Below are positions 32,219 through 39,690 of a DNA stretch of 44,098 nt, piece by piece. The stretch comes from Desulfobacterales bacterium (lineage in GTDB: Bacteria > Desulfobacterota > Desulfobacteria > Desulfobacterales > CAFBRK01), in the NCBI GenBank assembly GCA_021737185.1, contig JAIPEL010000020.1:1-44098 (forward strand). The letters are read 5' to 3'. Positions within the stretch are counted from its first letter, which is position 1, and each line of letters starts with the position of its first letter. Under the pieces are notes generated by a model. That model was given only the letters and a program-made list of their open reading frames with translations, was not told where the DNA came from and searched no databases. The position numbers were made by a program, and so were the translations under genes.

Positions 32219-33217
32219 CTACCAGGGGATGAACTGGTAGAGCTTGGCAAACATCTCGTAGACTTCGATCCAGTTCTGGAGATCTTCGGTGGAGCGCATA
32301 TGGGCCCGCTTGTTGACCATCACCCAGCTCATGTGGGCCGCCCCGTCCTTGCAGGTGGAACAGTCTCTGGTTTCGGAGGTACAGCACCGGTGCATCGTTT
32401 TCAGGTCCGACGCCCAGCGGATGAAATCGATGAGCCGCCGGGGCCTGGGGTCTCGTCGGTCCAGGGGCTGGGTCACCGAAGGGCATTGCTGCCACCCGAA
32501 CCGCCGGCCCAGCATTTCCCCCGATGTGATGATCTTATGGTAGTATTTGCTGGAGACGACGGTATCCGGATAGGCGTCGAGAATGTCGTCCATCTCCTGC
32601 CGGATCGCCAGCAACTCTTCGGGGGTCCAGGAAAAACCGTCCACCCCTTCGTCGTTGGACAGCAGCTGCATATGAATCTTGAGCCCCGCGTCCCTGATTT
32701 TTTGCACGATCTTTTCGGTCTTTCCGAGCTGCCGCGGGGTGATGGTATACAGATAGTAGACATTGGGGTCTCCGGCGTAGTTCTTCGAAGAGATGGCAAA
32801 GGTGTCCTTTCCCCGGAGAATTTTTTCGTCTTCTTCGTCGCCCCACAGGGAGATGCCGATCATCATGTCCGGAAACCGGTCCCGGGGGACCTTGATCAAA
32901 CCGTTGGTGGCGCAGAAGGTCGGCAGCCGGCTGTAGAAGGCCTCCATTCGGTCCAGGCAGAGGGTGGGCTCGCCGCCGATCAGGATGGCAAGATTGACGC
33001 CTCTCGCCTTTTCGGCCTCGACGAACGCCTCCCACCGACCGAGGTCGGTCTCTTCTGCGGCCCTCTCGTGCTCGCCGGAAGAGAAAAAAAAGCATCCCTT
33101 GCATCGAAGGTTGCAGCGGTTGGTCACGTCGTAGATCGAACTTCGGATGTTGAGCCTGGAGATCCGCTTGTACCTTTCGTACCAGTGGGGATCGAGAAGG
33201 GAGCTGACAGTCTTCAT
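32219..33217 (-). CDS. Radical SAM protein, SPASM-like (cluster tailoring enzyme 4)
   Basis: The protein has 332 residues. The radical SAM motif is 'YDVTNRCNLRCKGC' (CxxxCxxC), followed by 'FVEAEKARGVNLAILIGGEPTL' and 'ATNGLIKV'. A Cys-rich C-terminal region, 'MHRCCTSETRDCSTCKDG', probably binds an auxiliary cluster, as in SPASM/Twitch proteins. It is closely similar in layout to the protein encoded just upstream at 33284-34381, so the pair arose by duplication. The substrate is unknown; the ACP nearby makes an acyl-ACP substrate plausible. A 66-bp gap with a small GGGGGG/CCCCCC hairpin separates the two genes. Confidence 0.88.
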   Translation of the reverse strand: MKTVSSLLDPHWYERYKRISRLNIRSSIYDVTNRCNLRCKGCFFFSSGEHERAAEETDLGRWEAFVEAEKARGVNLAILIGGEPTLCLDRMEAFYSRLPTFCATNGLIKVPRDRFPDMMIGISLWGDEEDEKILRGKDTFAISSKNYAGDPNVYYLYTITPRQLGKTEKIVQKIRDAGLKIHMQLLSNDEGVDGFSWTPEELLAIRQEMDDILDAYPDTVVSSKYYHKIITSGEMLGRRFGWQQCPSVTQPLDRRDPRPRRLIDFIRWASDLKTMHRCCTSETRDCSTCKDGAAHMSWVMVNKRAHMRSTEDLQNWIEVYEMFAKLYQFIPW

Positions 33218-33283
33218 TCCTCGTACATTGCCTCCGGGGGGCCGCCCCCCCTTCTTTGCCGAGTAAACCGATCCGGTGTCGGA

Positions 33284-34381
33284 TCAGAACAGATTGTGCC
33301 CGGGCGGCGCCACCATGACGTCGGACAGGTTTTCCCCCTTGGGGTAGTCCATCACCCACACCGCCAGATAGGTGTCCACATAGTCGAGCCAGGCCCGGAA
33401 GGTTTCCGGGCTTGCGGCGTGGCGAAAGAGCCGGGCGGTCACCACGGCGCTTCCGGCAGCATAATGCCGGCAGTCGCTGCAGTCGGTGTCCGGAACACAG
33501 CAGGCGGCTTTCCGATCCCAGTCCAGGTCGGTGCGGTACTGCCGAAAGGACCGGCCCAGGCCGATATCGGTGGACGGGTTCATCCGCGGGTAGGAGCAGG
33601 AAAACAGATCATGAAGGCCTTTGCGGTGCGTGTGGGCGACCGCGCTGTACCGGGAGTACAGGACGGTTTCCGGATGCCGGTCGAGCAGCTCGATCATTGC
33701 TTTGCGGACGGCGGCCAGGGATCCTTCGGTGTGGCGAAGCGCCCCGGTGTATCCCACCGGAGCCGAAAACATGCTGAAGGTCAGTTGGCAGCCGTTTTCT
33801 GCCAAAATGTCGGCCACCGGATGAACCTGATCGATGTTGCTTCGGGTGAAGGTGTATACGAACACCGCCCGGGGATCGTCCCGGTAATTTTCGATCTGCC
33901 GCTGGAGCATGCTGCCGGCACCGCGAATCTTTTTGCTGGTGTCGTCGTCTCCCCACACGGAGAGGTGAATCCGATAGCCGATGTCGCCGCCGATCCTTTT
34001 TAAGCCGTTGGTGGCGATGGCGCCCAACGGGATTTCGCGGTAACAAACCCGGCACAGATCCGGAACAAGGGAGGGCTCGGCTCCGGCCAGCACCACGTAG
34101 GTGATTCCCCGGGCCTTTTCCGCCTCCATGAGCCTTCGCCAGGCTTCCGGATCGCGGTTTTCTTCGGCGAACTGCTTTTCGCCCTCGTAGTAGTAGCACC
34201 CCTCGCAGCGGATGTTGCAGCGGCGGGTCATGTCATAGGTCGATTCCCGGAGAAAGAACCACCGCCGGACCTTTTCCCATCGCTTTCGAATTTGCGGGTC
34301 GGCCAGGATCTCGGAAAATTTCCACTCCCGACCGGACTCGTCCGGGGTATGCTTTTTCAGTTCCACAACGTCCACGGTCAA
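33284..34381 (-). CDS. Radical SAM protein, SPASM-like (cluster tailoring enzyme 3)
   Basis: The protein has 365 residues. The CxxxCxxC motif is in 'YDMTRRCNIRCEGCYYYEG', followed by 'LMEAEKARGITYVVLAGAEPSLVPDLC', 'AIATNGLKRIGG' and 'IHLSVWGDDDTSKKI'. The C-terminal Cys cluster is 'AACCVPDTDCSDCRHYA'. It is a sister of the next gene: both share the EAEKARG, ATNGL and SVWGD/SLWGD blocks. It starts 7 bp after the ACP stop, so it is tightly linked to carrier-protein biochemistry. It may act on an ACP-bound chain or on the carrier protein itself; this is inference. Confidence 0.88.
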   Translation of the reverse strand: MTVDVVELKKHTPDESGREWKFSEILADPQIRKRWEKVRRWFFLRESTYDMTRRCNIRCEGCYYYEGEKQFAEENRDPEAWRRLMEAEKARGITYVVLAGAEPSLVPDLCRVCYREIPLGAIATNGLKRIGGDIGYRIHLSVWGDDDTSKKIRGAGSMLQRQIENYRDDPRAVFVYTFTRSNIDQVHPVADILAENGCQLTFSMFSAPVGYTGALRHTEGSLAAVRKAMIELLDRHPETVLYSRYSAVAHTHRKGLHDLFSCSYPRMNPSTDIGLGRSFRQYRTDLDWDRKAACCVPDTDCSDCRHYAAGSAVVTARLFRHAASPETFRAWLDYVDTYLAVWVMDYPKGENLSDVMVAPPGHNLF

Positions 34382-34388
34382 CCTCCGA

Positions 34389-34676
34389 TCAGCCTGCAGC
34401 GGCCTGGGCCTTTTCCTCTTGCTTCTGCTGGATGTAATCGGAGATTTTCCGGATGGTGGTCAACTTCGGGTAGTCGTCTTCATCGATGCGGATCGAATAC
34501 TCGTCGCGGATCACCAAGGCCACCGTGGCCAGATCCATGCTGTCGATGCCGACCTCGTCGACCAGGTCGAGATCCGGATCGAAGGTCTCGGCGGTGACGT
34601 CTTCCAGCTTCAGCTCCTCGATCATGATGTCGGCTACCCGCAGGCAGATTTTACCGATTTCGGTTTTCATTGCCAT
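34389..34676 (-). CDS. Acyl carrier protein (cluster ACP 2)
   Basis: This 95-residue ACP has 'LVDEVGIDSMDLATVALVIRDEYSIRI'. Ser46 in 'DSM' is the phosphopantetheine attachment site (usual motif DSL). Helices before and after match the carrier-protein fold. The C-terminus is an Ala/Glu/Lys/Gln tail. GAGGAG 5 bp upstream supports the ATG at 34676; the longer frame into the 40-bp element upstream is rejected. It lies between the ApeI-like dehydratase and two radical SAM genes. It and the ACP at 38764-39030 are different sequences, so they probably carry different chains or stages. Confidence 0.92.
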   Translation of the reverse strand: MAMKTEIGKICLRVADIMIEELKLEDVTAETFDPDLDLVDEVGIDSMDLATVALVIRDEYSIRIDEDDYPKLTTIRKISDYIQQKQEEKAQAAAG

Positions 34677-34768
34677 AGCTTCTCCTCGGTCACTGAACGA
34701 TTGTCCGGTTTTCCAACGTGCTGCCGGCGATGCGGGGATTTTCTGCCCGCCGCCTGCGGCGCGATTTC

Positions 34769-34808
34769 CCTTAGCACATATGGGCGTAATTATGCCATCG
34801 AGCACTTA
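34769..34808 (-). repeat. 40-bp conserved element overlapping the dehydratase stop codon (copy A)
   Basis: On the minus strand it begins with the TAA stop of the ApeI-like gene and runs TAAGTGCTCGATGGCATAAT... to GCTAAGG. It contains the palindromic core GGCATAATTACGCC. It matches 37 of 40 bases of 39609-39648, which sits at the same place after the other dehydratase gene. Confidence 0.8.
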
Positions 34809-35222
34809 GATGCCGCCTGTCCTGCCGGGGCCGGCCGGTTCCGGCTGCCGCTGCAGCCCCTCTTTCGGACCGGAGCCGCCGCGGCGAAGGATGACGGTGC
34901 CGGAACAGGCCATCCGGCCGGCGCAAATCAATTTGAAGGCAAAAACGCAGTCGGATCCTCTTTTTCTGGCGACGGAAAGGCTCAGCTCCTGTCCCGGTTG
35001 GATCATCTCTTTGAACTTGACCCGCCGAAACCCTGCGGCTTCGGCATCTGGGTCCACCGCAGAACGGAGCAGCTCCCGGACCATGGCCAGCTGCGCCACC
35101 GCCGGCAGCACGGGCTTTCCCGGGAAATGACCGTCGAACCACGGATCGGCGGCGTCGATCACGGTTTCAGCCGTGATCGAACCATCCGGCTTGAATCTCG
35201 GCCCGTTTTTCCATCGAACCAT
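34806..35222 (-). CDS. ApeI-like hotdog 3-hydroxyacyl-ACP dehydratase
   Basis: This 138-residue hotdog protein has 'DAADPWFDGHFPGKPVLPAVAQLAMVREL'. H32 of 'GHFPG' is the catalytic His of the FabZ/FabA class. The usual FabZ Glu one helix later is absent (an Ala is found), and 'PVLPAVAQL' resembles the 'PVLPGVVQL' of ApeI-type dehydratases of aryl-polyene loci. The last 28 residues are a Gly/Pro/Arg-rich tail. AGGA lies upstream of the ATG at 35222. It should act with the ApeP-like protein on the plus strand in making conjugated double bonds. Confidence 0.82.
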   Translation of the reverse strand: MVRWKNGPRFKPDGSITAETVIDAADPWFDGHFPGKPVLPAVAQLAMVRELLRSAVDPDAEAAGFRRVKFKEMIQPGQELSLSVARKRGSDCVFAFKLICAGRMACSGTVILRRGGSGPKEGLQRQPEPAGPGRTGGI

Positions 35223-35258
35223 TGAAATTTCCTAGTATACCCACCAAATCGCAGTTGA

Positions 35259-36635
35259 TCAACCTTTTGCCGAAGGCGGGATCAGCTTTTCCCACAGGGG
35301 ACCGATGCGGCCGCGCCGATACAGCCGCTGCAGCACGGCCGCGGTCTGCTCTCCGCCGGCGCCGACAATCCAGTTCGGACGACGGCGGCCGGCTTCCTTC
35401 AATCGGAGTGCCAGCTTGTTAAGATCGACCCGATGGTTCGGGTAAAAGACCGGTGTGAGCAGGTCGGCTTCGGCCGAAATCACCCCCTCTTTTTGGGCCA
35501 GGGCCGCCAGGGGGGTGTGGGGATAGATGCGCATTCCGCAGAAAAAGAACAGCGCTGCAGTGTTAGCCAGCTTTTCTGCGCCGGCAAGGGTCTCTTCCAC
35601 GGTATCGGGCGTCTCTCCCGGCCCGCCGAGCAAAAAATAATGGGCCGTGTGCAGTCCGGCATCCACCGCCGACCGGTGGGCCGCAAACGCCTCCGAAGGG
35701 GAAAACGGCTTGCCGTACGCGGACAGCACCGGGGCCGAAAGGGATTCGGTGCCGAATTCCACGTGGGTCAGGCCGGCGGCGGCCATTTGCCTGAAATAGT
35801 CCGGCGGATGGCGCATCGGCGCGAAAAACGCCCCCCAGGGAATCGACACGCCCGCGGCGGTCATGGCCCGGGCCACGGCCAGGCTGTGGTCGATGTCCGT
35901 GTTGAAGGTGGCGTCGGCCATGAACAGGTAGCGGGCGCCGGCCTCTTGAAGGCATCGGGCGGTTTCGGCCACCTGCGCCGGAGGAAAGAGGCGGATCCGC
36001 CTGCCCTCGATGTACGGATAGGTGCAGTAGATGCATCGAAACCGGCAGCCCCGCTTGCTCTGTATGTTGAGCATGCCGCCTTGCCGGAGATAATATGCGG
36101 CGTGGGCGTCCGGATCGTCCACCCGGCCGATCCGGCGGCGGCAGGGACCGCTCCAGGGAGCGGGCGTCTTCCGGTTTCCGGCCGGTCCGATCACCCCGGC
36201 CAGCGCTGCCGGATCGTCCCCCCGCTCCAGGGCCTCGATGAGAAGTGCGATCCGTTCGCCCTCTCCCAGGATGCCGTATTCGGCGCCCATCGCCTCGAGA
36301 AAGACTTCCGGAAAGAGGGTGAAGGCGCTTCCGCCGAGCACCACCGGCGCCCGGGTCACGGCACGGATCCGGGCCCCCAGCGCCTTGTACACGTCAAGGA
36401 ATCCCTGGGGGTCGGTGCTGTCGGAGGTGTCGACGTTTCGCAGGGAAATGCCGATCAGGTCCGGGCGGAAGTCGGCCAGCTTGCTTTCCAGCATCCGACC
36501 CTCTGCCAGGGTATTGATGTCGGAGATTTCAACGGTGTGGCGGCCGTCGACGGCGCCGGCCACGTAGTCTAGCCCCAGGGGATACACCGGGTAAGGGCGG
36601 TTATACGTATTGGCGGAAATCAGCAGCACTTTCAT
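35259..36635 (-). CDS. B12-binding-domain radical SAM protein (cluster tailoring enzyme 2)
   Basis: The protein has 458 residues. The N-terminal B12-binding-like domain has 'MKVLLISANTYNRPYPVYPLGLDYVAGAV', 'LIGISLRNVD', 'VVLGGSAFTLFPEVFL' and 'YGILGEGERIALLIEAL'. The radical SAM core has 'KRGCRFRCIYCTYPYIEGR' and 'HVEFGTESLSAPVLSAYGK', then 'YFLLGGPGETPDTVEETL'. The ATG at 36635 overlaps the ketosynthase-fusion stop (ATGA). This fixes the start well inside the longer open frame reaching 36812. B12-binding radical SAM enzymes methylate or rearrange unactivated carbons; which carbon here is unknown. It directly follows the chain-building enzyme, suggesting action on the nascent chain. Confidence 0.9.
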   Translation of the reverse strand: MKVLLISANTYNRPYPVYPLGLDYVAGAVDGRHTVEISDINTLAEGRMLESKLADFRPDLIGISLRNVDTSDSTDPQGFLDVYKALGARIRAVTRAPVVLGGSAFTLFPEVFLEAMGAEYGILGEGERIALLIEALERGDDPAALAGVIGPAGNRKTPAPWSGPCRRRIGRVDDPDAHAAYYLRQGGMLNIQSKRGCRFRCIYCTYPYIEGRRIRLFPPAQVAETARCLQEAGARYLFMADATFNTDIDHSLAVARAMTAAGVSIPWGAFFAPMRHPPDYFRQMAAAGLTHVEFGTESLSAPVLSAYGKPFSPSEAFAAHRSAVDAGLHTAHYFLLGGPGETPDTVEETLAGAEKLANTAALFFFCGMRIYPHTPLAALAQKEGVISAEADLLTPVFYPNHRVDLNKLALRLKEAGRRRPNWIVGAGGEQTAAVLQRLYRRGRIGPLWEKLIPPSAKG

Positions 36636-38767
36636 CCCGGAAAAATCTCCACCGCCGAGATCGAATCGCCGAGCCCGAGCAGAAGGAGGCCCCGGCCGTC
36701 GTCGAAACCTTCGGCGCCGGCGCAAAGCGCCGGCGGGATCCGCCCTTGGCCGATCCACCGGCAGGCCATCGCCGCGGCAGCGGCCGAGGCGGTGGCAAAC
36801 TGCCCGATCCATTGCCGGTAGTCGAATACCGGCCCGGCGAACCGGCAGGCGGTAGCGACCTTGTCGAGCTGCGCTCGGGCGGCCGTTTTATTGCCGGCCG
36901 GGATGCCCGCCAGAACGGCCCCGAATCGTGCGCCTGCCCCGTCTCCGCCCAGGGCGTCGATCAGTTTGTCGACCGCGCCGGCTGCGCCGCCGTCTCCAGA
37001 CAAGAAGCGAAGCGACACGATGGGGCCGCTTCCGGCGCGCTCGACGAGCAGCGCGCCGCCGCCGTCTGCCGCCTGCGCGGCCGAGGCGGGATCGAACAGC
37101 GGCGAGAGCCTGGGGTGGGCTTCGTCTGCACCGACGACGAGGACCGGACCGTTTTGGCCGGCGCAGATCAGCTCTGCGGCCAGCAGCGCCTGCTCGAAGG
37201 CGTCGTTTTCTCCGGTCAGGGTCAGATTCGGCCCCCGCGCGCCGAAGAATTGCGCGATCTGTCCGGCCGGCGCATTGTGCACCGATCCGACGAAATCGGT
37301 CGGGCTCGGATACTTCTCGTCCGATTCGAAAAGACGGGTAAGAAACCGATCGGTTTCGGAAAGCGCCCCCCAGCCGGTTCCGAAAAACACGCCTTCCGGG
37401 CGCGCATCGCCTGCGGCCTCCGCGGCCAAAGACAGCGCAAGCCTCGGCAGCCGGCGCAGCCTCCGGATCAGCCTCGGAGGAAGCCCGCGGCAAAGGATCT
37501 CCTCGTCGAGAACACCGGCGCAGGAGCCGGCGGCGTGCAGTTTTTTCAGGGTGGCATCGGTGGCGCCGGCCCCGGTGACGCAGGCGCAGGAGGCGATGCG
37601 AAGCGGCGGATGCTCGGCCGCCCGGGGCGGGGAAAAGCGGTCCGGTTGGGCAATGACCACTGCCGCGTTGCTGCCGCCGAAGCCGAAGGCGTTGCTGAGC
37701 ACCGCCCGAACGCTGGCCCGTTTCGGCGTTTTAAGCGGAAAAAGCGCCAGGGCCGGATCGGCAAGGCGGCATCCGGTATTGGCCGGCAGCAGACCGTGCC
37801 GGATGGCAAGGGCTGAGACGACCGCTTCCACGGCCCCGGAGGCGGCCAGGCTGTGTCCGGTGGCCCCCTTGACCGAGGAAAGGGCCGGCAGTTTCTCGCT
37901 GAAAAGCGCACGAACGGCAAGGGCCTCGGAAAGGTCGTTGTCGATCGTACCGGTGCCGTGGAGATTGACGTAGTCGATGTCGCCGGTCGACAGGCCCGCC
38001 TGGTTCAAGGCGGCTTTCATGGCCGACAAGGCGCCGTCACCTTCCGGGTGGGGCGCGGTCGGATGCCAGGCGTCGCAGGAAAGGCCGGCGCCCAGGATTT
38101 CGGCGTCCGGATTCCCGTCGCCGGCCGTCAGCATCATCATCGCCGCCCCTTCGGCCACGGACATTCCTTTCCGGTCCCGGTCCAGGGGCCGGGCGCCGTT
38201 CGGATCGATGAGCTGAAGGGAAAGAAATCCATAGTAGGTGAGCCGGCACAGGGAGTCGGCGCCGCCGGCAAGAACCCGGGCGGCCCGGCCGCTCCGGATC
38301 AGGGCCGCGCCCAGGGCGGCGGGCGCCGCCCCGGAGGAACAGGCTGTCGAGACGGTCAGCACCGGCCCGGTGCATCGGAAGCGGCGGGCCAGGTCCGCCG
38401 CCACCGTTGCTGCGCCGTGCCATCGATAGGCTTCCGGGTCTTCGATCCCGGCCCGGAGAAGCGGTTCGGTCGCGGCCATGCCGCCGGTGGTGGTGCCGAC
38501 GACCACGGCGTCCGGCGGCGGCCCTCCGGCGGTCAGAATCGGCGCTGCGGCGATCTGCGCCAGGCGGTGGGTGGCGGGCATGGTTTTTCCGGCGTCGATT
38601 TCCTGGATCTGCCCCACCGGCAGCGGATCTCCCGCAGGCGGGCGGAACCTGCTGATGGGGGCAAGGCCGCTGCGACCGGACGCCAGCGCTTCCAGGGTTT
38701 CCGTACTGCCGGTGCCCAGGGCGCTGATGATGCCGAACCCGGCGATGTAGACGCGCTTGTCGGTCAT
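36632..38767 (-). CDS. Ketosynthase fused to a chain-length-factor-like (inactive ketosynthase-like) domain
   Basis: The protein has 711 residues. Residues 1-385 are a complete KS with C143 ('STACSSGAA'), H270 ('NLHGTGT') and H305 ('GATGHSLAASGAVEA'), ending 'NAFGFGGSNAAVV'. Residues about 385-711 resemble the beta-ketoacyl-synthase-like domain PF13723. They keep 'GVFFGTGWGALSETDRFL' and 'GSVHNAPAGQIAQFFGARGPNLTLTGENDAFEQAL', but the nucleophile Cys position reads 'ENDAFEQ', so this half is not catalytic. In aryl-polyene systems the KS (ApeO) and CLF (ApeC) are normally separate proteins; here they are fused. It overlaps the ACP gene by 4 bp. Confidence 0.9.
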   Translation of the reverse strand: MTDKRVYIAGFGIISALGTGSTETLEALASGRSGLAPISRFRPPAGDPLPVGQIQEIDAGKTMPATHRLAQIAAAPILTAGGPPPDAVVVGTTTGGMAATEPLLRAGIEDPEAYRWHGAATVAADLARRFRCTGPVLTVSTACSSGAAPAALGAALIRSGRAARVLAGGADSLCRLTYYGFLSLQLIDPNGARPLDRDRKGMSVAEGAAMMMLTAGDGNPDAEILGAGLSCDAWHPTAPHPEGDGALSAMKAALNQAGLSTGDIDYVNLHGTGTIDNDLSEALAVRALFSEKLPALSSVKGATGHSLAASGAVEAVVSALAIRHGLLPANTGCRLADPALALFPLKTPKRASVRAVLSNAFGFGGSNAAVVIAQPDRFSPPRAAEHPPLRIASCACVTGAGATDATLKKLHAAGSCAGVLDEEILCRGLPPRLIRRLRRLPRLALSLAAEAAGDARPEGVFFGTGWGALSETDRFLTRLFESDEKYPSPTDFVGSVHNAPAGQIAQFFGARGPNLTLTGENDAFEQALLAAELICAGQNGPVLVVGADEAHPRLSPLFDPASAAQAADGGGALLVERAGSGPIVSLRFLSGDGGAAGAVDKLIDALGGDGAGARFGAVLAGIPAGNKTAARAQLDKVATACRFAGPVFDYRQWIGQFATASAAAAAMACRWIGQGRIPPALCAGAEGFDDGRGLLLLGLGDSISAVEIFPG

Positions 38768-39030
38768 CCCCGCAGCTCCGGGGCGTTTTGTCGGATGTGT
38801 TCGCCCAGGGCCCTAAGGGTGGCGAATACCTTGACGCCGACCTCGCGGTTGTCGATTTTCACGCCGTAGTCCTTTTCCACCATCATCACCATTTCCAGCA
38901 CATCGATGGAGTCGATTCCCAGCTCTCCGCCGACCAGCCGGGCGTCCGGGTCGATGTCATCGGGGCGCACGTCCACCAGGTCGAGAATGTCGACGATTTT
39001 TTCCCTGAGCTCCTTCAGCAGCGGTTCCAT
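38764..39030 (-). CDS. Acyl carrier protein (cluster ACP 1)
   Basis: This 88-residue ACP has 'LVGGELGIDSIDVLEMVMMVEKDYGVKI', with Ser41 in 'DSI' as the phosphopantetheine site. It is the first gene of the minus-strand core, with a candidate promoter at 39127-39155 and a leader of about 90 nt containing a CAGCCG/CGGCTG hairpin. The ATG at 39030 has only a weak ribosome site; an in-frame TTG at 39036 is an alternative, and AAGGAG is present about 20 nt upstream. It is coupled to the KS-CLF gene (ATGA). Confidence 0.92.
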   Translation of the reverse strand: MEPLLKELREKIVDILDLVDVRPDDIDPDARLVGGELGIDSIDVLEMVMMVEKDYGVKIDNREVGVKVFATLRALGEHIRQNAPELRG

Positions 39031-39075
39031 AGGCAAATTTCCGGTATACGGCTCCTTTCTATTCTGACACGGTTC

Positions 39076-39104
39076 TTTACAGCCGATGCCGGCTGCGCTA
39101 TTTA
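39076..39104 (+). promoter_or_regulatory. Plus-strand promoter of the ApeP-like/FabG/LolA arm
   Basis: TTTACA (39076-39081), a 17-bp spacer and TATTTA (39099-39104) form a good sigma-70 promoter 61 bp before the ApeP-like start. The spacer holds a perfect 16-bp inverted repeat. Confidence 0.6.
39080..39095. promoter_or_regulatory. Candidate operator in the divergent promoter
   Basis: CAGCCG-ATGC-CGGCTG is a perfect inverted repeat lying inside the spacer of the plus promoter and in the leader of the minus transcript. A wider inverted pair, TTTACAG (39076-39082) and CTGTAAA (39111-39117), surrounds it. It could bind a dimeric regulator controlling both arms. Confidence 0.45.
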
Positions 39105-39126
39105 GGCGGTCTGTAAACGGGCTCTG

Positions 39127-39155
39127 ATACTAAGGAGCATAGACGGCTTTTTCAA
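39127..39155 (-). promoter_or_regulatory. Minus-strand promoter of the core biosynthetic arm
   Basis: On the minus strand TTGAAA (39155-39150), a 17-bp spacer and TAGTAT (39132-39127) precede the ACP gene by about 97 bp. It should drive ACP, KS-CLF, radical SAM, dehydratase and the genes beyond. It is back-to-back with the plus-strand promoter. Confidence 0.55.
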
Positions 39156-39165
39156 TGGTTTTTTC

Positions 39166-39612
39166 ATGAATCCGACGCCCATCGACATCGAAACCCTGCT
39201 GCCCCATCGCGGCCGGATGAGGCTGGTCGAGGAAATCCTCGCGCTGGACGAGGACCACACCGTCACCCGGGCCACGGTCCGGCCCGGCTGGCCCATGAGC
39301 GACGGGCAGAGCGTATCGGCCGTCATCCTCATCGAGTTGGTGGCCCAGGCGGCCGGGATCCATAACGGCTGGGTCCGCGTCCGGCGCTACGGCCCGGAGG
39401 TGGACCGCAAGGGGTGGATCGTTGGAATCTCCGAGGCCGATCTGCATGCCGACCGTGTGGCCTGCGGAACGCCCCTGACCATCCGGGCCGAAAACCGCTT
39501 CGCCTACGAGGGGTTCCGGGAAATTGCCGGCACGGTGGAGGCCGACGGGCAGGTGCTCGCAGAGGCGGTGCTCTTGCTGCTCCGCTCCGGGGAGGAGTCG
39601 GTCCTGCCTTAG
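39166..39612 (+). CDS. ApeP-like hotdog dehydratase
   Basis: This 148-residue protein matches the ApeP type of FabZ-like dehydratase: 'IDIETLLPHRGRMRLVEEILALDED' at the N-terminus and 'ILIELVAQAAGIHNGW' around residues 48-63, which replaces the FabZ catalytic helix. It then has 'GTPLTIRAENRFAYEGFREIAGTVEADGQ'. ApeP works with ApeI on polyunsaturated aryl chains in aryl-polyene synthesis. No strong ribosome site precedes the ATG. Its TAG stop is the start of the 40-bp conserved element, and the FabG gene follows 78 bp later. Confidence 0.83.
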   Translation: MNPTPIDIETLLPHRGRMRLVEEILALDEDHTVTRATVRPGWPMSDGQSVSAVILIELVAQAAGIHNGWVRVRRYGPEVDRKGWIVGISEADLHADRVACGTPLTIRAENRFAYEGFREIAGTVEADGQVLAEAVLLLLRSGEESVLP

Positions 39613-39648
39613 TGCTCGATGGCATAATTACGCCCATATGTACTTAGG
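39609..39648 (+). repeat. 40-bp conserved element overlapping the dehydratase stop codon (copy B)
   Basis: Same 40 bp as 34769-34808 in the orientation of the preceding gene, differing at 3 positions. It begins at the last codon and stop of the ApeP-like gene and ends CTTAGG before the FabG leader. It contains the palindromic core GGCATAATTACGCC. Confidence 0.8.
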
Positions 39649-39690
39649 CTGACCGTGCACCGCACGAAATCCAGGGAGGGAGCCTTTACG

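Noticed and set aside
32141..34003. Long plus-strand open frame (620 codons) opposite the two radical SAM genes
   Set aside because: The minus strand has clear CxxxCxxC proteins with ribosome sites and coupling. The plus frame is a shadow with atypical composition.
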